Source of the DNA: Hominisplanchenecus_A murintestinalis
GTDB taxonomy: Bacteria > Bacillota > Clostridia > Lachnospirales > Lachnospiraceae
Assembly: GCF_943193015.1 (NCBI RefSeq)
Contig: NZ_CALPCM010000009.1
Coordinates: forward strand, 1-64,000
DNA: 64,000 nt
Direction: 5' to 3'
This document shows, piece by piece, positions 1 to 7,912 of the stretch (position 1 is its first letter; the number at the start of each line of letters is the position of its first letter). The notes beneath the pieces were generated by a model. That model made no database searches and was not told the DNA's origin. It saw nothing but the letters and a program-made list of their open reading frames with translations. The translations under genes and the position numbers were made by a program.

Positions 1-120
1 AGGTTTGTGCCTTTTTTATAGACTAAAGTATTGATTTTTCAAGGTTCAGCACACCAATCGGTGTGGGAAGTTTGAGTTAGGATATTAAAAAATAATAAAT
101 TTTTGGACATATAAAAATAA

Positions 121-147
121 ATCAAAAACAATCAAAATAAATCAAAA
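121..147. promoter_or_regulatory. Three ATCAAAA repeats in exact 10-bp phase upstream of fruK
   Basis: ATCAAAA starts at 121, 131 and 141, one helical turn apart, about 50 bp upstream of the fruK -35 box. Repeats on one face of the helix suit either an operator for a multimeric repressor (the DeoR-type protein encoded at 3185 is the obvious candidate) or phased A-tracts that bend the DNA. The rest of 1-196 is AT-rich and shows no gene. Confidence 0.4.
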
Positions 148-196
148 TTATGCAGAGTGCACAAGTTGAAATCAAGAAAATTGTGGAATAGTATGA

Positions 197-225
197 TTGA
201 CTTTGAATGAATTTGATTATATAAT
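197..225 (+). promoter_or_regulatory. Sigma-A promoter of the fructose operon
   Basis: TTGACT (197-202), a 17-bp spacer and a perfect TATAAT (220-225). Transcription should start near 232, giving a short leader with the ribosome site AGGAGG just before fruK. Confidence 0.8.
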
Positions 226-255
226 ACAATTACAAATAAGACAGGAGGAAATGAA

Positions 256-1167
256 ATGATTTATACAGTCACGTTCAATCCGTCACTGGATTATATCGTT
301 TCGGTGGAGGATTTTAAACTGGGGATAACGAACCGGACGAGTTCGGAGCTGATGTTGCCGGGAGGTAAGGGAATTAATGTTTCGACAGTGCTGGGGAATC
401 TCGGAATTGAAAATACCGCTCTGGGATTTGCGGCGGGATTTACGGGCGAAGAGATTATTCGTCAAGTGGAACATATGGGAATCCGTTCGGATTTCATCAT
501 GGTGCCGGATGGCATTTCGAGAATCAACTTGAAATTGAAGTCTATTGACGGGACAGAGATTAACGGCTGCGGTCCTGAAATCAGCGAAGCGGCGGTGGCA
601 GAGCTGATGGAGAAGCTGGAAGTACTGGGAGAAGAGGATGTGCTTGTGCTTGCAGGGAGTATTCCAAGCTCTATGCCAGATGATATTTATCGACGGATTC
701 TGAAGCGGCTGCAGGGCAGAGGCGTAACGGCTGTGGTGGATGCGACAAAGGATCTGCTGCTGAATGTGTTGGAGTACCGTCCGTTTCTGGTGAAGCCCAA
801 TAACCATGAGCTGGGAGAAATCTTTCAGGTGGAACTTTGGGACAGGAAGTCTGTGGTTTCGTATGCAAGAAAGCTTCAGGAAATGGGCGCACAGAATGTG
901 CTGGTGTCTATGGCTGGGGAAGGAGCAGTGCTGGCGGCACAGGACGGGACAGTATATGAAACTCCTGCGCCGGAGGGAACGCTGGTAAATGGAGTGGGCG
1001 CAGGGGATTCTATGGTGGCAGGATTTTTGGCAGGATGGATGGAGAAACAGGATTTTAGGCATGCATTTTACATGGGAGTTTCCGCGGGGAGTGCGAGTGC
1101 ATTTTCGGAACGGCTAGCGACGCGGGAAGAGATTAAGCATATATATGTGCAGATGACAGATAAATAA
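256..1167 (+). CDS. fruK: 1-phosphofructokinase (PfkB family)
   Basis: Phosphorylates fructose 1-phosphate, the product of fructose PTS uptake, to fructose 1,6-bisphosphate in the cytoplasm. The 303-residue protein is full length for the family. It has the N-terminal PfkB glycine motif PGGKGIN (35-41) and the C-terminal signature GVGAGDS (246-252), whose Asp251 is the expected catalytic base. The ATG follows AGGAGG with good spacing. The gene lies 14 bp upstream of fruA, so the two are almost certainly cotranscribed. The fructose PTS neighbour argues for FruK rather than tagatose-6-phosphate kinase, the closest alternative. Confidence 0.93.
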   Translation: MIYTVTFNPSLDYIVSVEDFKLGITNRTSSELMLPGGKGINVSTVLGNLGIENTALGFAAGFTGEEIIRQVEHMGIRSDFIMVPDGISRINLKLKSIDGTEINGCGPEISEAAVAELMEKLEVLGEEDVLVLAGSIPSSMPDDIYRRILKRLQGRGVTAVVDATKDLLLNVLEYRPFLVKPNNHELGEIFQVELWDRKSVVSYARKLQEMGAQNVLVSMAGEGAVLAAQDGTVYETPAPEGTLVNGVGAGDSMVAGFLAGWMEKQDFRHAFYMGVSAGSASAFSERLATREEIKHIYVQMTDK

Positions 1168-1181
1168 GGAGGGAACAGGAT

Positions 1182-3095
1182 ATGAGAATTGCGGAACTGA
1201 TGGATAAGAGGAGCATAGAGATTGGGGGAAGGCCGAAGGATAAAAAGGAAGCGCTGGATCAGATGATTGCTCTCATGCTGAAAAGCGGAAAGATTAAGGA
1301 TGAAGAAGCATACCGCAGACAGGTATATGCGAGGGAGGAAGAGGGGACAACTGGAATTGGTGAGGGGATTGCAATTCCTCATGGGCGCTGTGATGCGGTA
1401 GAAAAACCAGGGCTGGCGGCGATGGTTGTGAAAGGCGGGGTGGATTTTGATGCTCTGGACGGGGAGCCGGTTACACTGATTTTCCTGATTGCGGCGCCGA
1501 ACACGAAGGATAATGTGCACCTGGATATGTTGAGTAAGTTGTCTGTGATGATGATGGATGAAGAGTTCCAGGCAGCGCTTCGGAACGCGGGGACACCCGA
1601 GGAATTTCTGGAAATCATTGATAAGGCAGATGCAGAAACAGCAAGTATTGACGAGCGTCTTGCGGATACGGGGACAGCAGACGATTCGCAGGTGAAGATT
1701 TTAGCGGTTACTTCCTGCCCGACGGGCATTGCCCATACCTATATGGCGGCAGAAGGGCTTGAAAAGGCCGCAAAGGAAAAGAACTGTTATGTGAAAATAG
1801 AGACGCGCGGTTCCGGGGGTGCGAAGAATGTTCTCACAGCAAAGGACATAGAAGAAGCGGCCTGTATTATCGTAGCGGCAGACGCACAGGTTCCGATGGA
1901 ACGTTTTGACGGGAAAAAAGTGATTGAGTGCCAGGTTTCTGATGGAATCAGTAAAGCAGGAGAACTTCTTGAGCGCGCCATTTCAGGAAATGCACCTGTT
2001 TATCACAGTGCTTCGAAAACGTCTGCATCGCCGCAGGCAGCAAAAAAAAGCGGCGGTATCGGGCATCAGATTTATACACAGTTAATGAATGGAGTGTCCC
2101 ATATGCTTCCGTTTGTTGTGGGAGGCGGTATCCTGATTGCAATCGCATTTCTGATTGACAGCCTGAATGTGGATATGAATGCGTTGGATGTAGCAGAGAG
2201 AGGAAATTTCGGTACAATTACGCCGTTGGCTGCATGGTTTAAAAATCTGGGCGGCGTGGCGTTTGGGTTCATGCTTCCGGTGCTTGCCGGATTTATCGCG
2301 ATAGCAGTCGGAGACAGGCCGGCGCTGGCGCTTGGGTTTGTGGGAGGAATGATTGCGGCAAATGGGAAATCCGGATTTCTGGGCGCGCTTGTGGCAGGTT
2401 TTGCAGCGGGATATATAATTATTTTGCTCCGTAAAGTTTGTGACAATCTGCCGGAATTTCTTGAGAAAATTGCTCCGGTGCTGATTTATCCGCTAGTCGG
2501 TATTCTGCTTATGGGACTTTTGATGGCATTTGTGGTTGAGCCTGTCATGGGCGGTATTAATACGGCTTTAAATAATGGATTGACAGGGATGGGAAGTTCA
2601 AGTAAAGTAGTTTTAGGATTGATTTTGGGCGCAATGATGGCAGTTGACATGGGAGGTCCGTTCAACAAAGCAGCTTATGTATTTGGCGCTGCAGCGATTG
2701 CGGCAGGGAACTATGATATCATGGCAGCCGTGATGATTGGAGGAATGACCCCGCCGTGCGCGATTGCACTTGCGACGATTCTCTTTAAGAAGAAGTTCAC
2801 AAAAGAGGAAAGAGAGTCAGGACCGGCAAACTTTATCATGGGGCTGGCATTTATTACAGAAGGGGCGATTCCGTTTGCAGCATCTGATCCGCTCCGTGTG
2901 CTTCCGGCTTGTATTGCAGGTTCAGGAATTGCGGGTGCACTGTCTATGCTGTTTAACTGTACATTGATGGCGCCTCACGGTGGAATCTTTGTGTTCCCGG
3001 TAGTAGGAAATGCACCGATGTATGTGGTGGCGCTGGCAGCAGGAACTGCAGTATCTGCCTTATTGCTTGGGGTATTGAAAAGAGAAGCGGCGTAA
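1182..3095 (+). CDS. fruA: Fructose-specific PTS transporter, fused EIIABC
   Basis: Membrane permease that imports fructose and phosphorylates it at C1. Three fused modules are visible. EIIA spans about 1-150, with the phosphorylated His67 in AIPHGR. EIIB spans about 170-265, with phospho-cysteine Cys179 in TSCPTGIAHT. EIIC runs from about 290 to the end, a multi-spanning domain with several glycine-rich hydrophobic segments. The 637-residue length is typical of FruA fusions. The start follows AGGAGG, 14 bp after fruK. Phosphate should come from the HPr at 4083. No residue that matters appears to be missing. Confidence 0.94.
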   Translation: MRIAELMDKRSIEIGGRPKDKKEALDQMIALMLKSGKIKDEEAYRRQVYAREEEGTTGIGEGIAIPHGRCDAVEKPGLAAMVVKGGVDFDALDGEPVTLIFLIAAPNTKDNVHLDMLSKLSVMMMDEEFQAALRNAGTPEEFLEIIDKADAETASIDERLADTGTADDSQVKILAVTSCPTGIAHTYMAAEGLEKAAKEKNCYVKIETRGSGGAKNVLTAKDIEEAACIIVAADAQVPMERFDGKKVIECQVSDGISKAGELLERAISGNAPVYHSASKTSASPQAAKKSGGIGHQIYTQLMNGVSHMLPFVVGGGILIAIAFLIDSLNVDMNALDVAERGNFGTITPLAAWFKNLGGVAFGFMLPVLAGFIAIAVGDRPALALGFVGGMIAANGKSGFLGALVAGFAAGYIIILLRKVCDNLPEFLEKIAPVLIYPLVGILLMGLLMAFVVEPVMGGINTALNNGLTGMGSSSKVVLGLILGAMMAVDMGGPFNKAAYVFGAAAIAAGNYDIMAAVMIGGMTPPCAIALATILFKKKFTKEERESGPANFIMGLAFITEGAIPFAASDPLRVLPACIAGSGIAGALSMLFNCTLMAPHGGIFVFPVVGNAPMYVVALAAGTAVSALLLGVLKREAA

Positions 3096-3111
3096 AACAT
3101 AAATATCCAGG

Positions 3112-3151
3112 GATTCCAGCCTGTAAACCGTTTGTGGCGGGGGCTGGATTC
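3112..3151 (+). terminator. Weak hairpin after fruA
   Basis: GATTCCAGCC pairs with GGCTGGATTC, with one mismatch, and is followed only by TTT. It could be a partial terminator that lowers expression of the regulator downstream. Confidence 0.25.
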
Positions 3152-3184
3152 TTTGGCATTTTGCAGCATTAGAAGGAGAAAAGG

Positions 3185-3928
3185 ATGTTATCAGAACAAA
3201 GGCAGGAGATGATTTTAAAGTTTCTGGAAGAAAAGCGCGGCATTATGGTGAGTGAGCTGACGGAACTTTTAGATATTTCAGAATCTACAGCAAGGCGGGA
3301 TATCACAGTATTGGACAGGGCCGGAAAGCTGGTGAAGGTATTTGGGGGAGCGGTGGCAGTGGAGAACAATGTGCTGTCCAGGGAGCCCACCGTGGCTCAG
3401 AAAGAGGAAGTCTGCCGGGAAGAGAAGATGCGGATTGCCCGGTATGCCGCCAGGCTGATTCGCGGGGAAGATTTTGTCTATCTGGATGCAGGGACGACTA
3501 CGGGCTATATACTGGATTTTCTGGAAGAAACAGGCGCTACGTTCGTGACAAATGCGGTATCCCATGCCCAGAGGCTTGCCGCCAGGGGAATTCATGTGCT
3601 TCTGGTGGGAGGGACGCTGAAAGGATCTACAGAAGCGGTCGTAGGAACGACGGCAGCTCTGATGCTGCATGACTATCATTTTACAGTGGGATTTTTTGGG
3701 GCGAACGGGGTGAGCAGGTCTGCCGGGTTTACAACGCCGGATGTAAACGAGGCTCTTGTGAAAAAGACTGCGGCAGGGCAGTGCCGGAAATCCTATGTCC
3801 TCTGTGATCACACGAAATTCCATGTGGTGAGTCCGGTAACATTTGCCAGGCTTTCAGGGAAAACTATTCTTACGGATGAGTGCCCGGAAGAATTCCGGGA
3901 TGTGGAGGGAATCGTAGTTTGTCCATGA
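3185..3928 (+). CDS. DeoR/GlpR-family transcriptional regulator of the fructose operon
   Basis: DNA-binding regulator of 247 residues. The N-terminal winged helix-turn-helix covers about 6-57 (recognition helix around SESTARRDI), followed by the DeoR sensor domain with its phosphosugar-binding DAGTTT motif at 101-106. In sugar operons this family usually represses the adjacent PTS genes and is released by a phosphorylated sugar, here most likely fructose 1-phosphate (inference). The start follows AGAAGGAG. The position downstream of fruA differs from the common fruR-fruK-fruA order, so it may be read from the fruK promoter through the weak hairpin at 3112. The phased repeats at 121-147 are a candidate operator. 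Confidence 0.85.
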   Translation: MLSEQRQEMILKFLEEKRGIMVSELTELLDISESTARRDITVLDRAGKLVKVFGGAVAVENNVLSREPTVAQKEEVCREEKMRIARYAARLIRGEDFVYLDAGTTTGYILDFLEETGATFVTNAVSHAQRLAARGIHVLLVGGTLKGSTEAVVGTTAALMLHDYHFTVGFFGANGVSRSAGFTTPDVNEALVKKTAAGQCRKSYVLCDHTKFHVVSPVTFARLSGKTILTDECPEEFRDVEGIVVCP

Positions 3929-3978
3929 AAATAGTAGGGCACAGATGTCCATTTCCTTCCAAAGCTGGCAAATGGGTC

Positions 3979-4007
3979 TTGAAATTGCCTGTCCGGCAAT
4001 GTATAAT
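3979..4007 (+). promoter_or_regulatory. Promoter of ptsH
   Basis: TTGAAA (3979-3984), a 17-bp spacer and TATAAT (4002-4007). HPr therefore has its own start site and need not depend on fructose induction. Confidence 0.7.
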
Positions 4008-4082
4008 ACAGAACATAAGGGGAAACTATACTATTTCCCAAATACCGAGATATCGAAAACATAAGGAAAAGGAGAGAAAGAC

Positions 4083-4340
4083 ATGAAATCATTTAATTAC
4101 GTAATCACAGATGAAGTTGGAATCCATGCAAGACCGGCAGGGATTTTGGTGAAGGAGGCGAAAAAATACGCTTCAACGATTATGATTGTAAAAGGCGAGA
4201 AAAAAGCAGACGCATCCAGGCTGATGGCTCTGATGGGATTAGGCGTAAAATGCGGTGAAGAAGTGACAGTGGAAGTATCCGGCGATGATGAAGATACAGC
4301 ATGTGCAGAGATGGAAGCATTCTTCAAAGCAAACTTATAA
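4083..4340 (+). CDS. ptsH: HPr phosphocarrier protein with Arg at position 46
   Basis: Small soluble PTS protein (85 residues) that passes phosphate from enzyme I to the EIIA domains. The catalytic His15 sits in GIHARPAG (13-20). In Bacillus subtilis HPr the regulatory Ser46 lies in KSIMGVM; here the aligned stretch is SRLMALM, so position 46 is Arg and the only nearby serine is Ser45. That may weaken or remove control by HPr kinase and CcpA (inference from alignment by eye). The gene has its own promoter and ends in a terminator. No enzyme I gene lies in the window. Confidence 0.92.
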   Translation: MKSFNYVITDEVGIHARPAGILVKEAKKYASTIMIVKGEKKADASRLMALMGLGVKCGEEVTVEVSGDDEDTACAEMEAFFKANL

Positions 4341-4369
4341 GAAGCGGATTTTTGAAAAGAATAGGAAAG

Positions 4370-4403
4370 GGAGGGCTGCCGGGAAAGCGGCCTTCTTTTT
4401 TTG
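4370..4403 (+). terminator. Terminator of ptsH
   Basis: A GC-rich stem formed by GGAGGGCTGC and GCGGCCTTC, with one bulge and a GGGAAA-type loop, runs straight into a T7 tract. Confidence 0.75.
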
Positions 4404-4632
4404 TTAAGTTGGTTGAACGCTTCATGTACCGTTTTGAGAAACAAGAAGTATAAAAATTTATTTCATTTTGGGAGAAATGGATATTTTGACGCAAAGACTG
4501 AAGCCGGGTGCGAAAAAACGGATTGCCTGGATGGTGGACAGGCTCAATAAAAATCTAAAACCAATGTAAAAGTTAAGTGTGATTTATTGGCATAAGATAC
4601 ATTTACAATCAGAAGTTATAGAGGAGGCTATC

Positions 4633-4840
4633 ATGCTTGATATAATACCTGGCACAGAGCAAATGACAACTTTAGTATGGGAAATCTTTATGCATCATAC
4701 CCTGCCGGAGCGGCCGCGGAGAGAATTCTGCAGTCTTCCCTGAATATTTATCTGTTCTGGGTTGACGGGGCAAATGGAAGATGATAAGATAAGAAACGGC
4801 ACTACAATATCATGTGCTATCCCTGCGGTTAAATACTAAA
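4633..4840 (+). pseudogene. Decayed GNAT acetyltransferase remnant
   Basis: A good ribosome site (GAGGAGG) precedes an ATG whose 36-codon frame begins MLDIIPGTEQMTTLVWEIF, which resembles the start of small GNAT N-acetyltransferases. The frame stops at 4743. Further on, another frame reads MEDDKIRNGTTIS, resembling the next strand of the same fold with an internal gap. The acetyl-CoA-binding half is absent. I read this as a deleted, frameshifted gene. The rest of 4404-4879 shows only a 30-codon frame (4477-4569) of unknown meaning. Confidence 0.5.
4762..4790 (+). promoter_or_regulatory. Possible promoter of nrdG
   Basis: TTGACG, a 17-bp spacer and TAAGAT, lying inside the acetyltransferase remnant about 90 bp before nrdG. 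The -10 box is imperfect. Confidence 0.35.
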
Positions 4841-4879
4841 TATAGGGATTGAGTTTTCATGCTGAAAGGACAGATAGAA

Positions 4880-5371
4880 ATGAGGTATCATAATATAACG
4901 AAGGACGATATGCTGAATGGGGATGGCCTGCGGGTGGTTTTGTGGGTGGCCGGATGCAGCCATTGCTGCAAGGACTGCCATAACCCGGTTACCTGGGATC
5001 CTAATGGAGGGCTGCATTTTGGCAGGAAGGCGAAGCAGGAGATATTTGACGAGCTGGAGAAAAGTTATGTTTCCGGGCTGACGCTTAGCGGGGGAGACCC
5101 GCTGTATCCGGGAAACCGCTTGGATGTAGAAGGCTTGGTAAGGGAAGTAAAGGAAAAATTTCCGGATAAGACCATCTGGCTGTATACAGGAGGACTCTGG
5201 GAAAAAGAAAATAAGTATCCCCTGGTGAAGTACCTGGATGTTATGGTGGATGGCGAGTATGAAAGAGACAGAAGAAATACGCAGCTTTATTGGAGAGGAA
5301 GCGCAAACCAAAGGGTGATAGATGTGCAAAAGTCTTTGGCAAAAGGCGAAGCAGTGCTATATTGTGATTAA
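4880..5371 (+). CDS. nrdG: Anaerobic ribonucleotide reductase activating protein (radical SAM)
   Basis: Uses S-adenosylmethionine and a 4Fe-4S cluster to install the glycyl radical on the class III reductase NrdD, allowing dNTP synthesis without oxygen. The cluster motif is C-x3-C-x2-C at Cys26, Cys30 and Cys33, and GGDP (71-74) is the SAM-contact motif. I start at 4880 because AAAGGA lies nine bases upstream and the MRYHNITKDD opening is typical of the family; an in-frame ATG at 4859 would add seven residues without a good ribosome site. The protein is 163 residues. nrdD, usually adjacent, is not in the window. Confidence 0.88.
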   Translation: MRYHNITKDDMLNGDGLRVVLWVAGCSHCCKDCHNPVTWDPNGGLHFGRKAKQEIFDELEKSYVSGLTLSGGDPLYPGNRLDVEGLVREVKEKFPDKTIWLYTGGLWEKENKYPLVKYLDVMVDGEYERDRRNTQLYWRGSANQRVIDVQKSLAKGEAVLYCD

Positions 5372-5426
5372 TGGGAGAGTAAGTCTGGAAATAGATTTCC
5401 AGACCCGGCAACAGAAAGGGGAAAAG

Positions 5427-5948
5427 ATGAAACGGATTGCAAAATTCTACAAAGTCAGTTTTGAGCAGTTTGCAGAAGGGTGGTTGGGAGAGTTTCCGGA
5501 TTCTAATAGAGAAGAAGCCGGGAAGATTTATGAAGAAATTAAGCTCCCGCGTCGGGCGACTGTCGGTTCGGCAGGGTATGATTTTTTTGCCCCGTCAGAT
5601 TTTGTGCTGGCACCTGGAAGAACGATAAAGATACCTACAGGAATCCGGGTGGAGATGGAAGAAGACTGGGTGTTGAAATGTTACCCGAGGAGTGGACTGG
5701 GATTCAAATTCCGCCTTCAGCTTAATAATACGGTGGGTATTATTGACAGCGATTATTTTTATTCAGATAATGAAGGCCATATTTTTGTAAAGCTTACAAA
5801 TGACACGAATGAAAACAAGACAGTGTGCGTGAAAAAGGGAACGGGTTTTATGCAGGGGATTTTTGTGGAATATGGGATTACAGTGGATGATGAGGTGACA
5901 GATATCCGTAATGGCGGTTTGGGGAGTACGACTGCTGCTCGGGGATAG
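5427..5948 (+). CDS. dut: dUTP diphosphatase-like protein (trimeric dUTPase fold)
   Basis: Hydrolyses dUTP to dUMP and pyrophosphate, keeping uracil out of DNA and feeding dTMP synthesis. Visible motifs are GSAGYDFFAP (48-57), PRSGLG (87-92), the uridine-binding loop NTVGIIDSDY (101-110) with the likely catalytic Asp107, and the C-terminal P-loop-like RNGGLGSTT (161-169). About 40 residues precede the core, more than in short bacterial Dut. The ATG is chosen for the AAAGGGGA site just upstream. Placement after nrdG makes a small nucleotide-metabolism pair. A dCTP deaminase relative is less likely because the motif V form is that of Dut. Confidence 0.85.
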   Translation: MKRIAKFYKVSFEQFAEGWLGEFPDSNREEAGKIYEEIKLPRRATVGSAGYDFFAPSDFVLAPGRTIKIPTGIRVEMEEDWVLKCYPRSGLGFKFRLQLNNTVGIIDSDYFYSDNEGHIFVKLTNDTNENKTVCVKKGTGFMQGIFVEYGITVDDEVTDIRNGGLGSTTAARG

Positions 5949-5986
5949 AAGTGCTGTGCCTTATCATTAAGAGGAGGAATGGGAGT

Positions 5987-7276
5987 ATGCGTAAGAGACG
6001 AAAGAAAACGGGGTTTTTATTTGTTTTGGTATTTTTTGCTGCCATTTGTATAGGCCAGCCGGTTTTGGCGGCAAAGGTCAAGGCTCCGACAGGGCTGAAA
6101 GCGGATTATGACAAAAATTATATAAAACTTACCTGGAAGAAAGTGCCGAAGGCAAGGGGATATGTGGTGTACCGTTACAGCAGTACAGCGGGACAGTACA
6201 TCAGAGTAAAGTCAACGAGAAAAAACTATCATAGTATGTCAGGCTTGCCGGAAGGGACGCTGTACCGTTTTAAAGTGAAGGCTTATCGGAAAATTGGAGG
6301 GGAAACTTATTACAGCAAGTATAGTAAAAGGCTTCAGTTACGGACAAAGAAGCAGAAGACGAAAAAGGTATCTACGATTAAGAAATACCTGAAGTCAGCA
6401 ATACAGCCTTTGGGAAAAGTAGTTTATGTGTGGGGAGGCGGTTGGAGCACCGACGGCCTGGGAGGAAGCACAGAGGCTCGGAGTATGGGTGTGAGCAAGA
6501 AATGGACAAGATTTTTTAATGCCCAGACAAAGGATTATAACTATATCAATACGCAGTATCAACGGCATGACGGGCTGGACTGCTCAGGGTATGTGGGCTG
6601 GACGATTTATAATATCATGAATACCAAAAGCGGAAATAATGGCTATGTGATGTCGGCAAAAGATATGGCGCGGAATTATGCTTCCAGGGGCTGGGGGAAA
6701 TATATCAAGCGGGCAAGTGTGAAGGATTACAAGCCTGGAGATATCATGAGCAGCGCTTGTAGTGACTGCGGACATGTCTGGATTGTGATTGGTGAGTGTA
6801 AAGACGGCAGCGTAGTAGCGCTGCATTCATCCTCAAGCCAGGGAGTTCAGCTGTCAGGAACGGTGGCGCCGGATGGAAGGACGAAAAGCGAGGCAGCAGA
6901 ACTGGCGCAGAAATATATGGAGCAGTATTTTCCAAAGTGGAGTGAAAAGTTCAGCCATCGGCTGAGAGACGAAAAGTATCTGAGCCATTTCTGTCAAATG
7001 CGCTGGAATGTAAGCGGAAAATCGATTATGACAGACCCGGACGGTTATCAGAAAATGACGGCGGAGCAGGTTCTTAATGATTTGCTGGGACCGCTGAAAG
7101 AGGAGCCGGAGCCGTTGCCAGTGCCGGAACCTGAAATGCCGCCTGAAACACAGCCTGAGACGCCGTCGCAGCCTGAAACGCAGAAGGTGCTGGAAATGCA
7201 GTCTCAGGTGAAAACGGAAGAGCAGCCGGAATGGTGGCTAGAGCCGGAAACGGAACAGGAAATATGCGTAAATTAG
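5987..7276 (+). CDS. Secreted FN3 protein with NlpC/P60-like cysteine peptidase domain
   Basis: Exported protein of 429 residues. A signal peptide covers 1-29 (basic start, hydrophobic core, cut near VLA-AK). A fibronectin type III domain follows (about 32-122), then a basic linker, then an NlpC/P60-like domain with the likely nucleophile Cys199 in DCSGYVG and a later CGHVWIVIG segment carrying the expected His. Such enzymes cut peptidoglycan stem peptides. The C-terminus is a Pro/Glu-rich tail of PET-type repeats, suited to spanning the wall. No LPXTG or transmembrane anchor is visible. The start is set by AGAGGAGG at 5971. Substrate is inferred. Confidence 0.75.
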   Translation: MRKRRKKTGFLFVLVFFAAICIGQPVLAAKVKAPTGLKADYDKNYIKLTWKKVPKARGYVVYRYSSTAGQYIRVKSTRKNYHSMSGLPEGTLYRFKVKAYRKIGGETYYSKYSKRLQLRTKKQKTKKVSTIKKYLKSAIQPLGKVVYVWGGGWSTDGLGGSTEARSMGVSKKWTRFFNAQTKDYNYINTQYQRHDGLDCSGYVGWTIYNIMNTKSGNNGYVMSAKDMARNYASRGWGKYIKRASVKDYKPGDIMSSACSDCGHVWIVIGECKDGSVVALHSSSSQGVQLSGTVAPDGRTKSEAAELAQKYMEQYFPKWSEKFSHRLRDEKYLSHFCQMRWNVSGKSIMTDPDGYQKMTAEQVLNDLLGPLKEEPEPLPVPEPEMPPETQPETPSQPETQKVLEMQSQVKTEEQPEWWLEPETEQEICVN

Positions 7277-7299
7277 AAAATAATAATAGAAGATATTCG

Positions 7300-7323
7300 A
7301 GAGGGGAGCATCAGCTCCTCTTT
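7300..7323 (+). terminator. Hairpin after the NlpC-like gene
   Basis: AGAGGGGAGC and GCTCCTCT form a stem around ATCA, followed by a short TTT. It is modest as a terminator. Confidence 0.45.
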
Positions 7324-7351
7324 CCGCATTTGTAATCCTACAAAATTTCAC

Positions 7352-7380
7352 TTGCTATTTGACGGAGATTTTGATATAAT
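7352..7380 (+). promoter_or_regulatory. Promoter of tRNA-Pro
   Basis: TTGCTA (7352-7357), a 17-bp spacer and TATAAT (7375-7380), ending ten bases before the mature tRNA. Confidence 0.7.
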
Positions 7381-7389
7381 TATTTGCAT

Positions 7390-7463
7390 CGGAGTGTGGC
7401 GTAGCTTGGTAGCGCGCTCGGCTGGGGGCCGAGAGGTCGCAAGTTCAAATCTTGTCACTCCGA
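7390..7463 (+). tRNA. tRNA-Pro (anticodon GGG)
   Basis: A seven-base acceptor stem CGGAGTG/CACTCCG closes a full cloverleaf. The anticodon stem CTCGG/CCGAG holds the loop CTGGGGG, giving anticodon GGG, and the T loop is TTCAAAT. The discriminator is A and CCA is not encoded. Confidence 0.93.
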
Positions 7464-7508
7464 TTTTTATATGATTAGAATAGCAGTGAATGCTATAGAA
7501 GCATAGGA

Positions 7509-7559
7509 AGAGGGTGTCTCAAAAGTCATGAAGTGACTTAAGGGATTGCCCTCTTTTTT
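7509..7559 (+). terminator. Two-level hairpin terminator after tRNA-Pro
   Basis: An outer stem AGAGGG/CCCTCT encloses an inner hairpin AAGTCA-TGAAG-TGACTT, followed by T6. The left arm GAGGGTGTCTCAAAA resembles insertion-sequence ends, so this may be a relic IS terminus used as a terminator. Confidence 0.6.
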
Positions 7560-7840
7560 CTGCAAAAAATGGAGAGCGGTTACTACTTAAGATTATATTA
7601 TGAACCAGTTCAATTACCACTGCATTTTGAAGATTTCATTCCTCTGTGAAATTGACCGTATTGTGTCTGAAGAAAATGAAATTCATTTAAGTAATGATTT
7701 GGGAAAGATGGGTGAAAACAGCTGGTACATGTAGGAAATCGTAAATATATAACAGAGGCCGGGTATCCTGCAGAATGAATTGAAAAAGAAAGCAAAGGTT
7801 GTTGGCGGTTCCGTGGGTTTTGATAAAAATTTGTTTTTCG
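7560..7840. other. Gene-free stretch before the ECF sigma gene
   Basis: No gene is supported. One frame near 7600 reads EPVQLPLHFEDFIP, which faintly recalls the start of IS1182-type transposases and is then stopped. It may be a decayed insertion sequence together with the hairpin at 7509. Confidence 0.25.
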
Positions 7841-7871
7841 TGAATCCTTTTTCGAATGTATACCGTCTAAT
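7841..7871 (+). promoter_or_regulatory. ECF-type promoter, probably autoregulatory
   Basis: TGAATCCTTTTT at 7841 and CGTCTAAT at 7864, with 17 bp between TGAATC and CGTCTA. This matches the known form of SigV/ECF30-like promoters (TGAAAC...CGTCTAA) rather than sigma-A. It lies directly upstream of the ECF sigma gene and has a close match upstream of the MurE-like gene at 24663. Confidence 0.7.
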
Positions 7872-7912
7872 AGGTGTAAGGAAAAACAAAATAGGAAGGG
7901 GGTGTTTTCCGG

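Noticed and set aside
4477..4569. A 30-codon frame with a weak ribosome site after ptsH
   Set aside because: No recognisable family and too short to support as a gene.
7600..7700. An IS1182-type transposase gene
   Set aside because: Only about 14 residues look similar and the frame stops at once; reported as a weak remnant at most.
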